Source: Tricholoma matsutake
Lineage: Eukaryota; Basidiomycota; Agaricomycetes; Agaricales; Tricholomataceae
Assembly: GCA_026075535.2 (NCBI GenBank)
Contig: AP026549.1
Location: forward strand, 5,270,001 to 5,334,000
DNA length: 64,000 bases
Direction: 5' to 3'
Below are positions 11,766 to 23,885 of this stretch, in pieces. The position numbers were made by a program, and so were the translations under genes. The notes below the pieces were generated by a model, which saw only the letters and a list, made by a program, of their open reading frames with translations, had not been told where the DNA came from and did no database searches. Position 1 is the first letter of the stretch. Each line of letters begins with the position of its first letter.

Positions 11766-12481
11766 ATGTCCACCCATGCCCTGCACCCTTCTGCCAATCT
11801 GGAAGGTTTTCGATCAAGAACTCCTCTTGAGTATGTAGGGGGCATCAACCAGCCTGAACCCTTTGGGTTGGAAGATCCTGGTCTAGAGGATGGACCCCCC
11901 AGTGGACCCGATGACCCTAGTGGTCCTGATGGCCCTGGGGGTGACCCCAATCCCAATGATCCAGAGGATCAACCTCCCACAGGGGAAAACCCTGACCCAG
12001 GGGATAGGTTCATAGATGTCCTTTACAACCTCTTGGAGAGTATCTGCACCCTTCATCAGAATAATGCACCCAAGACTGAGAAAATCAAAGTTCGTGACCC
12101 CGACACTTTTGACAGCGCCAATCCAAAGAAACTGAGAGACTTCCTAGTCTCCTGCAATCTTCATTTCTGTGACTGTCTGCACGTATTTTCCTCTGATGAG
12201 AAAAAGATCATATTTATCCTTTTTTATCTTAAAGGATCAGCTCTCAGTTGGTTTGAGCCTGGGCTTAATGACCCAACAGATTCCGCACACTGGATGTGGG
12301 ACTATGAAGCTTTCCTTGCCAAGCTGGAAAGTAACTTCGGCCCACACGACCCAGTCGGAGATGCGGAAAAAGCTCTCTCTGACTTAACAATGAAGAAAGG
12401 TGGTCGTATCACGAAATATAATGTTGACTTCTGGGAATTAGCTTCTAGGGTCAACTGGAATGAAGCAGCCCTTTGTGACCA
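11766..12481 (+). pseudogene. A gag, N-terminal part
   Basis: From ATG 11766 the frame is open: a Pro/Gly/Asp-rich segment (about 11880-12000), then KIKVRDPDTFDSANPKKL and RDFLVSCNLHF (start of the retrotrans_gag domain), YLKGSALSWFEPGL, AFLAKLESNFGPHDPVGDAE and ITKYNVDFWELASRVNWNE. It stops making sense at 12482, where element C is inserted, and resumes at 31336. This is a chromovirus Gag that would form the particle shell. Confidence 0.88.
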
Positions 12482-12485
12482 CTAT

Positions 12486-12629
12486 TGGAGTAGGGTGTGT
12501 GGGCACCTACTCCAGTAGTCACCTGATCACCTAGCCAGTAGCCACCTGCATGTACATAGTCACATCACGCTTAGGCTATCACTAGAGCATCCCACCACTC
12601 TGCTATAGGAGACGGATCCACCATCTCCA
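12486..12629 (+). repeat. C 5' LTR
   Basis: 144 bp, starts TGGAGTAGGGTG and ends CCATCTCCA. It is the same length as 31188-31331. Both ends fold into short hairpins (GGAGTAGG...CACCTACTCC; GGAGACGG...CCATCTCC). Confidence 0.87.
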
Positions 12630-12632
12630 TCT

Positions 12633-12654
12633 TGGTGATGAGAGTGTGATTTGA
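12633..12654 (+). promoter_or_regulatory. C primer-binding site
   Basis: Three bases after the LTR comes TGGTGATGAGAGTGTGATTT. Its reverse complement ends CCA and contains a T-loop-like TCAAATC at the right distance for a tRNA acceptor plus T-arm. C' has the same site with GCGCG for GTGTG. Confidence 0.75.
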
Positions 12655-12805
12655 TTCACGCTGTTCTCAGTCTGCTCTCAGTGGTCTCCAACTCTGCTTA
12701 GTTCTTGTTCTTGTGTTGTCACACTTGTTGCTCCCGTTTGCTCTTGTCGCCAGCCTTCAACTGCAATACCAGTATAATTTCTAGCTTCACTATTTGTCTG
12801 CTATC

Positions 12806-13972
12806 ATGCCTGGACCTGGGAACTCTTGAATCCCCACTCTGAGTACTATGCCCAAAATTGGCCACTTTCATAATCCCACCACAGCCACATCAACAGCTGT
12901 TATATGCAATAGCTTACTGCGGAGCATCATACTAGAGCTTCTGGAGAATGCAAAGGTCAAAGCCTTTGATGAAGGAAAGAAGGAGGGCTACTATGAAGGA
13001 TATGAGGAAGGAAGCTACCTGGCTAGTGAGAACAAAGAAAATGATGTATTCGAGATGTTGAGGAAGGAAGACAAAGAAAAAGTATGGAGCATCACACTAG
13101 AGGAAGGAAGACAAGAGGGATACAAGAGGGGACTGAGAGAAGGAGAAGAAAAAGGGAGAACAGCTGAATGAGAGAAATGGGAGACGAAATGGGAGAGGAC
13201 CAAGGTCAACAAGAGCATACAAATGGAGTCAATGACTCGTGAAACGATGGATATGAGCACTCAGACCACCCCCACCTCCATCAATGCTGCCATGCAAACT
13301 GTGCAGGATGATGAGCTGCTGCATCTACTGAATGACACGGGGACATCTATCGAGCTTTGCAACACCTGTGAGACAGCAGTACAGACCGATGACAGCCCTC
13401 AGCCCACCCTCCTGACCTCTTCTCCACCCAACAAGCCCACCAGACCTACCACGTCACCCCTAGCAATGGCCCCATCAGCCCCATCAATGATGCCAACGAC
13501 ATCAACAACCAGCTCATTTCCTGCATCAAAACAGCTACCAGCACCTCATCAACGATGGCACTCGCTGCCTAGTCGACCTACAGCCCCCCTGCAGCCTCTA
13601 CAGCCCTTTGTCTCGCATCCAGAACCACCCATTGCCACCGCCACATCATTTTCAACAACAGCAAAAAATTTGGCTGCAACTACTATTGAGATGACTACTA
13701 AGGTTTCGACTTGCACCCAGACTGCTGCTGACACCCCAGAGACCATCAACAAGGCGATAAACAATGCAGATCAACCTTCTACAGCCCAACAAACCAATTC
13801 ACAAGACAATGAGCAAACACGTTCATTGAAACATATCATCTACTCAATGGAATGACTCTGTTCCCCCTGAAGCCCAAACAAAGGTCCAGGAAGCTGTCTA
13901 CAGCCCCCAGCTCACCCCAGCTCAATCCACAGCCCCTCATTCCGCACCCTGAGCCCACTGCTGCTGCTACGT
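12806..13972 (+). pseudogene. C protein of unknown function, N-terminal and middle part
   Basis: ATG at 12806 (MPGPG) matches C', but about 200 bp of the N-terminal region is deleted and a stop follows. The conserved part runs from about 12848: CNSLLRSIILELL, then acidic Gly repeats AFDEGKKEGYYEGYEEGSYL and a second set EEGRQEGYKRGLREGEEKGR, predicted helical. A TGA (13169) replaces Arg. 13223-13855 is Thr/Pro/Ser-rich with STQTTPTSINAAMQT and LPAPHQRWHSLPSRPTAPL. Element D cuts the gene at 13972; the C-terminus is at 30345-31037. Function unknown. Confidence 0.72.
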
Positions 13973-15157
13973 TGATAGGTTGTCTCCTCGGCTCAAGGGC
14001 CGATTCACCATTTCAACCATATTCTAATCACATCGGCTAACTCCTACAATGTCCCAGACACAGTGCAATGCAGTCTATCGATCGCGATATCATATTGACC
14101 ATGTCGAAACATCACCAGCAACATTGATCGTACCAAGAGCCCACATTGCACAACTTTAGGACTAACCCGAAAGCCCCTAAGATCCCTCTAAATGACCATC
14201 AAACATCCCCAATCAACTTCAAACAGCCGTGACCACGATCGAATGTCGTTGACCATCGTCGAGCATTATTGATCGATATCAAGAGACTACAAGTGACATC
14301 GGGCGCCATCTTTGTTATCTAAATGGTGGAAGACCATGTGCTAGAACATATTCCAACTCGTGCTCAAACCTGCTGATCATAGGTCAGCCTCGTTTCAAGT
14401 CCCTATCGCATACAGAACCCGCTGGATGGATTATTGCAAGACTTAGCATGGTTTATACACAAAGGACAGTCTCTTTTTAGTTCTTTCCCTTTATTACTCC
14501 TTCATCATATGATACATCTCTTTCTTCTTCAGATTCCAGTCTCCTTTTTGGCCTTGTGCCTTAACTCATATCTTTTGCCTCATGTTCTACACATGTTTCT
14601 CATTCCATTTTAGGAAGTTTCCTTAAAACATATAAAACTCTGTAGTATCTACTGGAAAATACAGGAAATTGTCTTCACCTATTGTCTCATATACAGTTCT
14701 AAGCATCCGATCAATCTTCTAAAAACAATCTAAGTCTCTACAAGTTTTCTCGATTGACGAGAAACCTCTGCAATCATCGTCATCCTCGATCTTCCTACAA
14801 TGCTCTGATTGTTATCACTAGCAACCATTTCAACACATCCTAGCCATCAACTATAGCCTTCGTATACTTTCGACCTATCAAAAGGTCCTCAGAATTTGCA
14901 CTTCAACCATCAACAATAGAACTTGTTCACTGTCGATCTCATCAATTGTCCTCAATATTGATCAATACTTGATCGGACCACGCCAAACACCTTTGTCTCC
15001 CATAGCACTACCTTCACGACTAGTACCAACTAGTTATCTACCCATAGGTTGGACCACAAACATTTGGAATGACTCGCACCCTTCCTCGGACTCATCACAA
15101 ATATCATCGATTGCCTCATCGGCAGTTTAGGGGGTTTTCCCAGGTTGAGTATCATCA
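13973..15157 (+). repeat. D 5' LTR
   Basis: 1185 bp, closely matching 29170-30344 and the solo copy 37689-38884. Contains a TATA-like AACATATAAAACTC near 14628. A TGGAGCCCACTGCGAGG stretch starting 4 bp after the LTR is a possible primer-binding site. Confidence 0.87.
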
Positions 15158-15360
15158 TTTTTGGAGCCCACTGCGAGGGTTTCTGAATCATTTCATCATT
15201 GGACCAACCTTGACTTCCTCGGCTTAGGCCAACACAAGCAAGAAACCTTTGTATTGATACTCACCACGCCTTCAAATCTCTTGAACAATCGGGAGACATT
15301 CTAATTCCAGTTTCCAAAGCAGAATCTACTCATTGTAGACTATTTCCTTCACCTATATCA

Positions 15361-17170
15361 TTGCCTTCCACATCATCATCTACTTTGTCATCATCATCAT
15401 CAACCTCTTCATACATCCTTCCAATAACTTCGACACCTCTACCATCCATCACCCAAGTCTTAACCCCTACCCCTAGAGTCATCACATTCATGACTACCCA
15501 AACCATGATGCCAGCTCATGGGCACTCGACCGCTCCAAAGTTTGACCCTACTCAGCCTTGAGAGCTCTGATGATACTTTGAAGAGCTTGAACTATTATTC
15601 CTGATCTGCGGTGTCACTGGATCAAATCTGATGAAGAAACACGCCTGTTGCTACCTTGACATCAACTCTTCCAAACTCTGGGAATCGCTTCCAGAGTATC
15701 AGCCTGGCACATCATTCAACGAATTTCAAACAGCAGTACATAAACTCTATCCTGGCTCGGAAGACGATCGCAAGTGGAGCATATCGGACATGGACAAATT
15801 AGTGGGAGAACAGCTACGTGTTGGGATATTCGATGTGAGCGATCTAGGAATGTATTATTGTGCATTCTACAACATTACTCACTTTTTGTGAGCAAAGAAT
15901 AGCATCTCGGAAGCGGAGCAAAGCAGAGCTTATGTTCGAGGATTCCAACCCAGCTTATGGACTCAAATTGCTCGACGACTCAAACTCAAATTCCCCAACC
16001 ATTATCCTGATGATCCATATCCACTCAATGACATTCACGATGCAGCAAAATTTGTACTAGCAGGCTCTAACACATTGAACTCAGTAATCCACCAATCGAC
16101 CTCTTCATCACACTCGACATCGAACATCAGAAATACGGTCACCTCATCACCCGGAACTATTATGATTAAAACCAAAGATCTAAATGCGATGTTCAAATGA
16201 TTTGCTAGCACCATCGCTATGCACATCGCAGGTACTAAAAATCCTCACACTAATTTGGCAGACAGACAGGCACATATCGACGCACTCCTCTGCATATTTT
16301 GCGATTTATTGGGACATTTTATTCCTGACTGTATGGTTTGTCAGTCGTACTTGAATGAAGGGAAGTGTAAGTGAAACATGGAAGGAAAGATCGTACTTCC
16401 AAACAGATGATTCACCCCTCGAAGTATCCCTGGCAGGTTTATCAAGGAATGCATCGATGAATGGTGGAAATGCAACCCAGACGCAACCCCAGCAGCCACA
16501 CTTTTATTCAGCATCGCACCATCAGCACCTTCAACTTCGACTAGTTCAACCTTGGCTGCGATCACTTCAATAACAGAGTCCAATGCCGTTTCTACATCGG
16601 GATCGGAGACAAAAGGCATTTATCATAATTTGACGTTGACAGCTGACTCCAAAGATAGAATAGCAGCTCTTGAGCGCGAAATATTTGTGCTTCAAAGTGG
16701 TCGACCATTTTCGCATCTGAACAAAGAGGTTCAAAATTCAGTTCCAGCCACGACAACCCCTGTCCCTGCATCGTCAACGTCTACTGCTCCAGTCCCACCA
16801 CCCTCAACATCTTCATCGACAACGGTCAACCCTTCAACTTCAACTACGGCTCCAACATCGACATCGACGTCTCCCGCATTGACCACTTAGCCATCGACCA
16901 CCATACCCCCAATGCAAACCTCGGTACACCCATACGCATCGGTCAGGGAGAACGCCTATTTGCCACCACACGAAAGGAACTTTGCTGGCGCATCGAAGGG
17001 TAAGGAAAAAGATGGACCATCGTACATGACACAGGCACCAGTACAGAATGAGAAAATCGCGCATGATATCTTTGCGCGCTCGATGAAGATGCCGATTGTC
17101 ATGCTGACATCTGAAGAACTACTCTCGCTTTCACCTGAGGTTTGAACAAAATGGAGAGAACAGGTCACAC
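15361..17170 (+). pseudogene. D gag
   Basis: Reads through several TGA codons as one Gag: Ser/Thr-rich start, MMPAHGHSTAPKFDPTQP, CCYLDINSSKLWESLPEY, LYPGSEDDRKWSISDMDKL (about 15750), ISEAEQSRAYVRGFQPSLW, then CIFCDLLGHFIPDC, a zinc knuckle whose CX2CX4HX4C spacing is intact (about 16300). A Ser/Thr/Pro-rich linker follows and then YLPPHERNFAGASKGK and LLSLSPEV. I recognise this Gag type from agaricomycete Ty3/gypsy elements. Breaks include TGA at about 15559, 15889, 16197 and 17143. Confidence 0.8.
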
Positions 17171-17188
17171 CGAAACGAGTCCCACAAT

Positions 17189-17834
17189 GTGACGAACATG
17201 TTTAGTCCTGACGCAATCATTGTGCCTGACCTGTACAAGACCTATATTAGCAGTCTCCGACCTGGTGAAATCCCTCAGCCTTTTGTTGTTGCTAAAGAAA
17301 CTTCATTGATTAGATCAGTTATTATGGATGTCCATGGTAACAACCAGGTAGAAAGCATTGTCAATCCCAGTTCCTCAATCATATCGATGGCCGAAGATGT
17401 TTGCCATGAACTCGGTCTAGCATACAACTCCTCGATTAGGCTTCCGATGCAGTCTGCCAATGGGACTGTGGATGAAACACTCGGCTTAGCATGCAACGTG
17501 CCCTGTGATCTTGGTGGAATCACCTTATACATGCAGATACATATTATTTGGGACCCGGCTTATGATATTCTACTTGGACAACCTTTCGACCTCTTAATGG
17601 AAAGCGTCATTAGAAACTATCGGAACGAAGCCCAAACTATCACAATATGCGATCCGAACTCAACTCGGACCGCTACTATTCCCTCGATACCTCAATCGCA
17701 CTGTTGTCAAAAAGTAGTTCAAGAGGATTTTCAGTGTTAGAGAATGAAATTTCGGAACAGTGCACTTCCATCATCTTGTTTGACTCTTCTGACTCCTCTA
17801 TATTTATCAAGCGCACTGCAAATATCCCTGAAAT
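17189..17834 (+). pseudogene. D protease region of pol
   Basis: Contains MDVHGNNQVESIVNPSSSII, where the usual catalytic Asp-Thr/Ser-Gly is degenerate (related elements have a D in this turn; here VNPSSS), then EDVCHELGLAYNSS, QSANGTVDETLGLACNVP and AYDILLGQPFDLL, the last being the conserved ILG block of retropepsin folds. Open to 17740. Element E cuts pol at 17834; the next residues of the same protein are at 23886. Confidence 0.75.
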
Positions 17835-18260
17835 TATAAGGGCAACCTAAGCCTCTAGCAAAGGGAAATCTGAAGTTAAAATTATGCTACATAATACAGG
17901 GATTGGGGGCGCACCTAGCAAAGGGAAATCCGAAGAGAAAACTCTAAGGATCCCCTTGCTGATGCCCAGTATATGTGAAGACGACAAAAATCAAATATAA
18001 CCTAAAAATAGAAAAAGGCGGAGATAGGCGGATCAAGGCTGCCAAATGACATCATACCAAGGGGTATGTGTCGGAAGGGGTACTCCGCCTCTAAATATAA
18101 AAGTGTCAACATATACAAACATGATAGCAAGGGAAAATTAGTAATAAAATCCGGAAAAATCATAGAAAATGAAGAATAGAAGGAAATGAGGTGGGGAAAA
18201 ATATGGGACAAACATAAAAAATAGGAAAAACACACAGGGCACCCCCCTAGTCCCCTTACA
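17835..18260 (-). repeat. E 3' LTR and polypurine tract
   Basis: 426 bp. On the minus strand AGAGAGGGGGTGA (18261-18273) directly precedes it. A TATA-like TTTTATATTTAGAGG lies near 18105 on the minus strand. Confidence 0.93.
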
Positions 18261-18271
18261 TCACCCCCTCT

Positions 18272-21200
18272 CTAAGATGCATCGCCCCGATGCATTCGAA
18301 ATCGTATATGACCAAAGTCCGTGACTTGAATGTGACGCGGTGCAGCAGTGTGCCGTCGGTGGAATTCCTTGATTAACCGAGGGGCATTTACGTCAGACTC
18401 TTCGACCCATGAGTTCTCCTCATACCCATAACCCTTCCAATGTACCAAATACTGGAGTTTTCCTCGACGCAAATGGCTGTCCAAGATTGACTCGACTTCA
18501 CATTGGGGTTCTCCCTCGATCACTGTAGGTGGTGGTGGTGGGTGTGAATGGTGTCCCGGGAACGGATCTGGGGGAGCTGGAAGCAATTTGACGACATGGA
18601 AGATGGGATGGAGTCTGGACATGGAGGCTGGGAGGTGTAGACGATAGGCATGTGTTCCAATGCACTTGACAATGGGGAAAGGTCCCAAGAAGCAATGAGC
18701 GAGTTTCTTGGATGGACGTGTAGTGGAGATGTCACTGGAGTCAAGATAAACTCGATCACCAACCTTGTACTGAGGGGTTGGGGAGTGGCGCTGGTTGTAA
18801 AATCGCGCCATGTCATCCTTCGCCTTTGCTAAGGCTGCCCTTGCCTCCTCCAAGCTATCCCTCATGCGTTCTGTGAACTCATTCACTTCTCGATGTGTGA
18901 GGGAGTTTGGCGAGGTTCAAATCCCATGTGTGGATGTCATCCAGTGTCTAAGAGGAAAGGGGTCTGTTGAGTGGAAGCATGGACATGGTTGTTGTACCCG
19001 AACTCGGCCAAAGGAAGGAGATCATCCCAATCGTCCTGGCGTTCATTGACAAAGAGGCAGATGTACTGCTCCAGTTCCTGGTTGACTTGCTCTGTCTGGC
19101 CATCAGTTTGTGGGTGATAAGCAGTTGAAGCGAGGAGTTTGATCCCCAGGAGTCAGTACAGCTCACGAGTGAACTCTGCCATGAACTGAGGGCCATGATC
19201 CGAGAGGAAGGCACCAGGAAGTCCATGTAATTTCCACACGTGGTGGAGGTAGAGTCGAGCGGCACCTAGGGCACTGACAGTGGTGTGAGTGGGAATGAAG
19301 TGAGCGCATTTTCCCACTGAGTCAACTGTGCACATCACCGCATCAAACCCATTTGACTCTGGCAATTCCACCACAAAGTCGACGCTGACGACATCCCAAC
19401 GACTCTCTGGAACAGGAAGAGGGTGTAGCTCACCAATAGGCTTGCGACGAGGGACCTTGGTGCGTAAGCAAAGGTCACAAGTGTGACAATACTGACCAAT
19501 GAGCCGTGACATTTGTGGCCACCAATAGTTCCGTGAGGTGAGCTCCAAGGTCTTCCAGTGTCCGGGGTGGCCAGCAATCTGTGAGTCATGGTGTTGGGAT
19601 ATGATGCGTCGGCAAAGGTCTGGGTCATTGGGAACATAGATGCGATCCCTGAAATACAACAAGTCCTCCTTTTCAGCCCACTCTGCCGCATGTAAGGAAA
19701 GGGTCGATCCCTTCCTCAGTTCTTTAACAGCTCGGGCGACAACATCCTCATGTAAACCGCTATGGTTTGCGCGACGAATGTCACGTAGAATGTCCCGCTC
19801 CTCGCCCTGGGGTACGATGCCTTCCAGTGCCCGAATGGTGAACAGGTCTGGCTGCAACAGCACAATGTTTTGGTTGTCACCACTGCCATCCCCATGGTCT
19901 GCACGTCGGGATAGGGCATCGGTCTTCCCCATGCTGTGACCCAGATGGTGGTGCAAGGAGAAGTTGAATCTAGATAGATACAGGGACCAACAAGCTTGAC
20001 GACAGTTCAATTTCTTGGCCATCATGAAGTACTCGAGGTTCTTGTGATCCATCCAAATTTCCACCTTGTGTTGGGCACCCTCGAGGAAGTGTCGCCACTC
20101 CTCAAGCGCACGCATTATTGCCAACATCTCCTTGTCATGGATCTCATAGTTTCTCTCTACAGCACTAAGGCTTTTGGAGTAGAATGCAACAGGATGCCAC
20201 TTCTGGTCCTCCAGAGACTGCTGAGACAACACAGCGCCCGTCGCAAAGTCAGAACTGTCGGCTTCTACACGAAAAGGATGCGAATCGTCAGCAAAGGTAA
20301 GGATCAGAGTGGAAGTGACCATCTCCTTAAGCTTTTCGAATGCCTCCTGGTGTGCATTATCCCACCTCCATGCCTCCTTTCCTGTCAAGTCGAACAGCGG
20401 TCGTGCATGATGTGAGAAATGCTTGATAAAACACCGATAAAAATTGATGAAGCCCAGGAAAGACTGCACCTCCTTCTTGTTCATGGGCGTCGGCCAAGCT
20501 GTGACCCCGTTTACCTTGATAGGATCCATCTCCACTTGACCCTCTGAGATAATCAGGCCGAGGTATTCGATCTTGGTCCTTTCGAACTTGCATTTGTCCT
20601 GACAAAGGTAGAGTTTGTACCGTCGAAGTCGCTCTAGGACGAGGTGCATGATGCGACGGTGCTCTTCAACCGTGCGAGTGAAGATGAGGATGTCGTCGAG
20701 ATAGATGCAGACAATGCCTTCGAGGATGAGGTCATGGAAGATGTCGTTCATCATGGTCTGAAAGGTGGCAGGGCTATTAGTAAGGCCAAAGAACATGACA
20801 AGCAGTTCAAAAAGACCACAGTTGGTACGAAAGGCTGCCTTCCACTCATCTCCCTCCTTTATCCTCACATTATTATAGCCCCAATGGACATCGAGCTTGG
20901 TGAAGTATCGGGCTCCACGGAGCTGGTTTACAAGTTTGGAGATGAGGGGTAGTGGGTAGCGATTTTTGACCGTGATGTTGTTGAGTCTTCTGTAGTCTTG
21001 AACTGGTCGAAGTGAGCCATCCTTCTTCTTGACAAAGAAAAAGGGAGAGGCCATGGGTGACTTCGATGGTCGAATACGTCCAGAGGCCATGTGCTCATCA
21101 ATGAACTGGTCAAGCTGCTGTTGTTCCTCCGGAGAGAGAGGATAGACCTTGCAGGATGAAGGGGTTGCGCCAGGGGTGAGTTCGATCGCGTGATCCCATG

Positions 21201-22173
21201 GCTTACACTCAGGAAGAGAGTCGAATGACTCCTTGGAGAACACGTCTTCAAACTCATGGAGATGAGGGAGTAAGGAGTTAGTAGAGGATTTAGCAGCATT
21301 GTTTTTGTGGAAGGCCTCGGCGAGGCGTTGGGATATGTTCGATGTGGCACACACCTCATGCGATGAGCGAATCGCAGTGTAGAAGATCCGATTACCCTCC
21401 TCCACTTCCTCTGGGTCCTCATCATCATCATCCGAGTCCGGCATTAGATCAGGAACCCCTTCCAATTCCACTTCAGGTATAGGCAGGGGTCCAGCATGAC
21501 ACTTCTGAGTTCGTCGTATTGCTGCCTTCTGTCCACGACGTTCTTGCCTGGCTTCTGTGAAACACGTCCGACAGCGGGATGGACATCGGCTCATGGTAAC
21601 CTCCCCGGTGCACCAGTCGACCTCTGGGTTATGGTCTCGAAGCCATGGATATCCCAAAATCGCCTTTTGCTTTCCTAATTGAGTGACAGCAAAAAGGGCA
21701 CGCTCACTATGATCTTTGTAACGGAGAACCAGGTCTGCAACCTCTCGGATGGCACCAGCTTCATTTGGGGATCCATCCACGTTATATACAGGTATTGGAC
21801 GTGAGAGTGAGCGAGTATTTAGACAATGTTGTTGTACCAGATGGGAATCAATGAAGAGACCAGTCGCACCAGAGTCCAGGAGCACAGAGACACCGAGTAT
21901 CTGTCCAGTGTTGGTCGTCTGCAGTTCGATGGCTAGGTTTAAGGAATGTGCAGAGGGAGTGGATGCCACAATATACTTGCATGGTAGTTTACGCTCCCAT
22001 GATTTAATTTTGGGACGTGGAGTAGAAGGAGAGATGGGGAGAGCAGGTACGTCTTTAGCCAACTTCGAAGGGTCAGAGAGGGGAGCAGTCACAGAAATGG
22101 ATTCATTCTCCGGGGATTCAACTGACAAGACTTCAAAGCAGTTACGGACAGGCAGTGAGGGCATATGATTCAC
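18272..22173 (-). pseudogene. E pol: protease, RT, RNase H, integrase, chromodomain
   Basis: Open from 22173 to 19153 (about 1006 codons). Protease [40 protein letters not shown] and catalytic IYLDDILIF; RNase H FRVEADSSDFATGAVL and WMDHKNLEYF; integrase zinc finger HHDSQIAGHPGHW...CDLC; core VDFVVELPES and [15 protein letters not shown] at 19153-19155 replaces an Arg, a second TGA lies near 18931, and a one-base deletion near 18890 shifts the frame relative to E2. The last 204 codons (18886-18272) are open again and hold a chromodomain: YLVHWKGYGYEENSWVEES. Overlaps the end of gag; ATG at 22164 or a -1 shift could start it. Confidence 0.93.
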
Positions 22174-23288
22174 TCGCTGCGAATAGGAAAATCCTGCTCC
22201 TCTACAACTTCCAGCTTAACCTCCTCTGCAACTTGATCCTTCGCTTCCTCAACATCTACAAGTGCCAACAAATCTTGCAGGAGTTCATCTCGTCCCTCGG
22301 GGGTGAGCATGCGGATATCCTGACGATGGGGACACGCTCCAGCCCTGTGTCCAGGTTCCCCACAATGGTAGCAGAGATCCAACTTACGTGCACGGCTGCG
22401 GGCTGCATCAACATCCATTGGTACTGGGACATTGACGGCTGGTGTGGGAGTTTGACGAGCAGGAATGGGGTTAGGGCGGGGGAGGCTTCGATTGAAGGTG
22501 TAGGGTGTATGAGTGGTAGTTGGAGCACGGAATGCAGCATTAAACGCCGCATTTGTGAGTCGGTTCTCATCACAGAGTGAAGCAGCTTCATACCAAGCAA
22601 GGATATCATCGTCCGCTGGGCGCCCTTCCAACATCTGTGCAATCTGGTCCTGAATTTCTTGGTTGAGCCCCCGTCGGAACTTCACCACCACTGGTAACCC
22701 ACTCCCATACCCTGCCATGTCCACCAAATCCTTGAACTCATCGATATAGTCATCCACGGATTGACGTCCCTGGTGGTAAGTGGATGACTCAAGTCGTGTC
22801 ACTGCTCGGTGGCGTTCATTGAGGGGGCAGAAGTGGCGTATGAACTCAGCTCGAAAGTCACCCCAAGTGGAGAAAGGTAGAGAACTGAGTTCTTTAGTTT
22901 GACGTAGGATACGGTCCACATAGAGATAGGCGCATTCAGATTTCATGTATGTGAAGGCCCAATAAATTTTTGCAGCCTCATCAACGAATTGATGTGACTG
23001 GAGACTAATGTATAACTCACAGGAATTAAGGAATGCACGTCCCTGTGCACGTGCACCATTAAATTCGGTGGGGGGGGACGGTTTGATCTGGGCATGTTCC
23101 TTAGTGGACACGTTTGGCAAAACGTCGTTGTTGGGTGCGCTTGGAGTCGTGAAGGGGGAACTATTAGTCGTAGGGTTAGCCTGGAGGGTCCTAACGAAGT
23201 TTTCAATCGTAGATTTAAGCGAGTCGATTTGCACGCGCATTCCGGAAACGTCGCTTTCAAGCGCGTCGAAGCGTTCTGATGCGTCCAT
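22170..23288 (-). CDS. E gag
   Basis: An intact 372-residue Gag. From ATG 23288: a coiled-coil-like start (RFDALESDVSGMRVQIDSLK), the capsid domain with KPSPPTEFNGARAQGRAFLN, STWGDFRAEFIRHFCPLNE and SVDDYIDEFKDLVDMAGY, then PMDVDAARSRARKLDLCYHC leading into the zinc knuckle CYHCGEPGHRAGAC, and an acidic tail. The stop (22172-22170) overlaps the pol frame by one base in the -1 register. The leader 23289-23454 is untranslated. This is the only full-length retroelement protein left in the window and would form the virus-like particle. Confidence 0.93.
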   Translation of the reverse strand: MDASERFDALESDVSGMRVQIDSLKSTIENFVRTLQANPTTNSSPFTTPSAPNNDVLPNVSTKEHAQIKPSPPTEFNGARAQGRAFLNSCELYISLQSHQFVDEAAKIYWAFTYMKSECAYLYVDRILRQTKELSSLPFSTWGDFRAEFIRHFCPLNERHRAVTRLESSTYHQGRQSVDDYIDEFKDLVDMAGYGSGLPVVVKFRRGLNQEIQDQIAQMLEGRPADDDILAWYEAASLCDENRLTNAAFNAAFRAPTTTHTPYTFNRSLPRPNPIPARQTPTPAVNVPVPMDVDAARSRARKLDLCYHCGEPGHRAGACPHRQDIRMLTPEGRDELLQDLLALVDVEEAKDQVAEEVKLEVVEEQDFPIRSE

Positions 23289-23454
23289 GTCACTAGGGAG
23301 CGCGTTTGGCGAAAATGGCGGCGTGATAAAGGCGAGAGTATCTGGAACGGTGTGTAGGGACTCTGTGGAGCTTTGGGAAGCGTCGTCCAGTCCGTACCTG
23401 CCTATTTTGGGCAGCGCGTTCGCGATTTTCGGGCCTTAGGGGAGAGTTTTCTAC

Positions 23455-23880
23455 TATAAGGGCAACCTAAGCCTCTAGCAAAGGGAAATCCGAAGTTAAA
23501 ATTATGCTACATAATACAGGGATTGGGGGCACACCTAGCAAAGGGAAATCCGAAGAGAAAACTCTAAGGATCCCCTTGCTGATGCCCAGTATATGTGAAG
23601 ACGACAAAAATCAAATATAACCTAAAAATAGAAAAAGGCGGAGATAGGCAGATCAAGGCCGCCAAATGACATCATACCAAGGGGTATGTGTCGGAAGGGG
23701 TACTCCGCCTCTAAATATAAAAGTGTCAACATATACAAACATGATAGCAAGGGAAAATTAGTAATAAAATCCGGAAAAATCATAGAAAATGAAGAATAGA
23801 AGGAAATGAGGTGGGGAAAAATATGGGACGAACATAAAAAATAGGAAAAACACACAGGGCACCCCCCTAGTCCCCTTACA
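23455..23880 (-). repeat. E 5' LTR
   Basis: 426 bp. All five differences from the 3' LTR are CpG in one copy and TpG or CpA in the other. Confidence 0.95.
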
Positions 23881-23885
23881 GAAAT

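Larger units (their letters stand above)
17835..23880 (-). mobile_element. E: young, nearly complete Ty3/gypsy chromovirus
   Basis: 6046 bp with 426-bp LTRs (17835-18260 and 23455-23880) that differ at only five positions. TSD GAAAT lies at 17830-17834 and 23881-23885. On the minus strand: LTR start TGTAAGGGGACTAGG, end GGTTGCCCTTATA. Intact gag; pol open for about 1000 codons into integrase, then disabled. It is the innermost and youngest layer. Confidence 0.95.
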
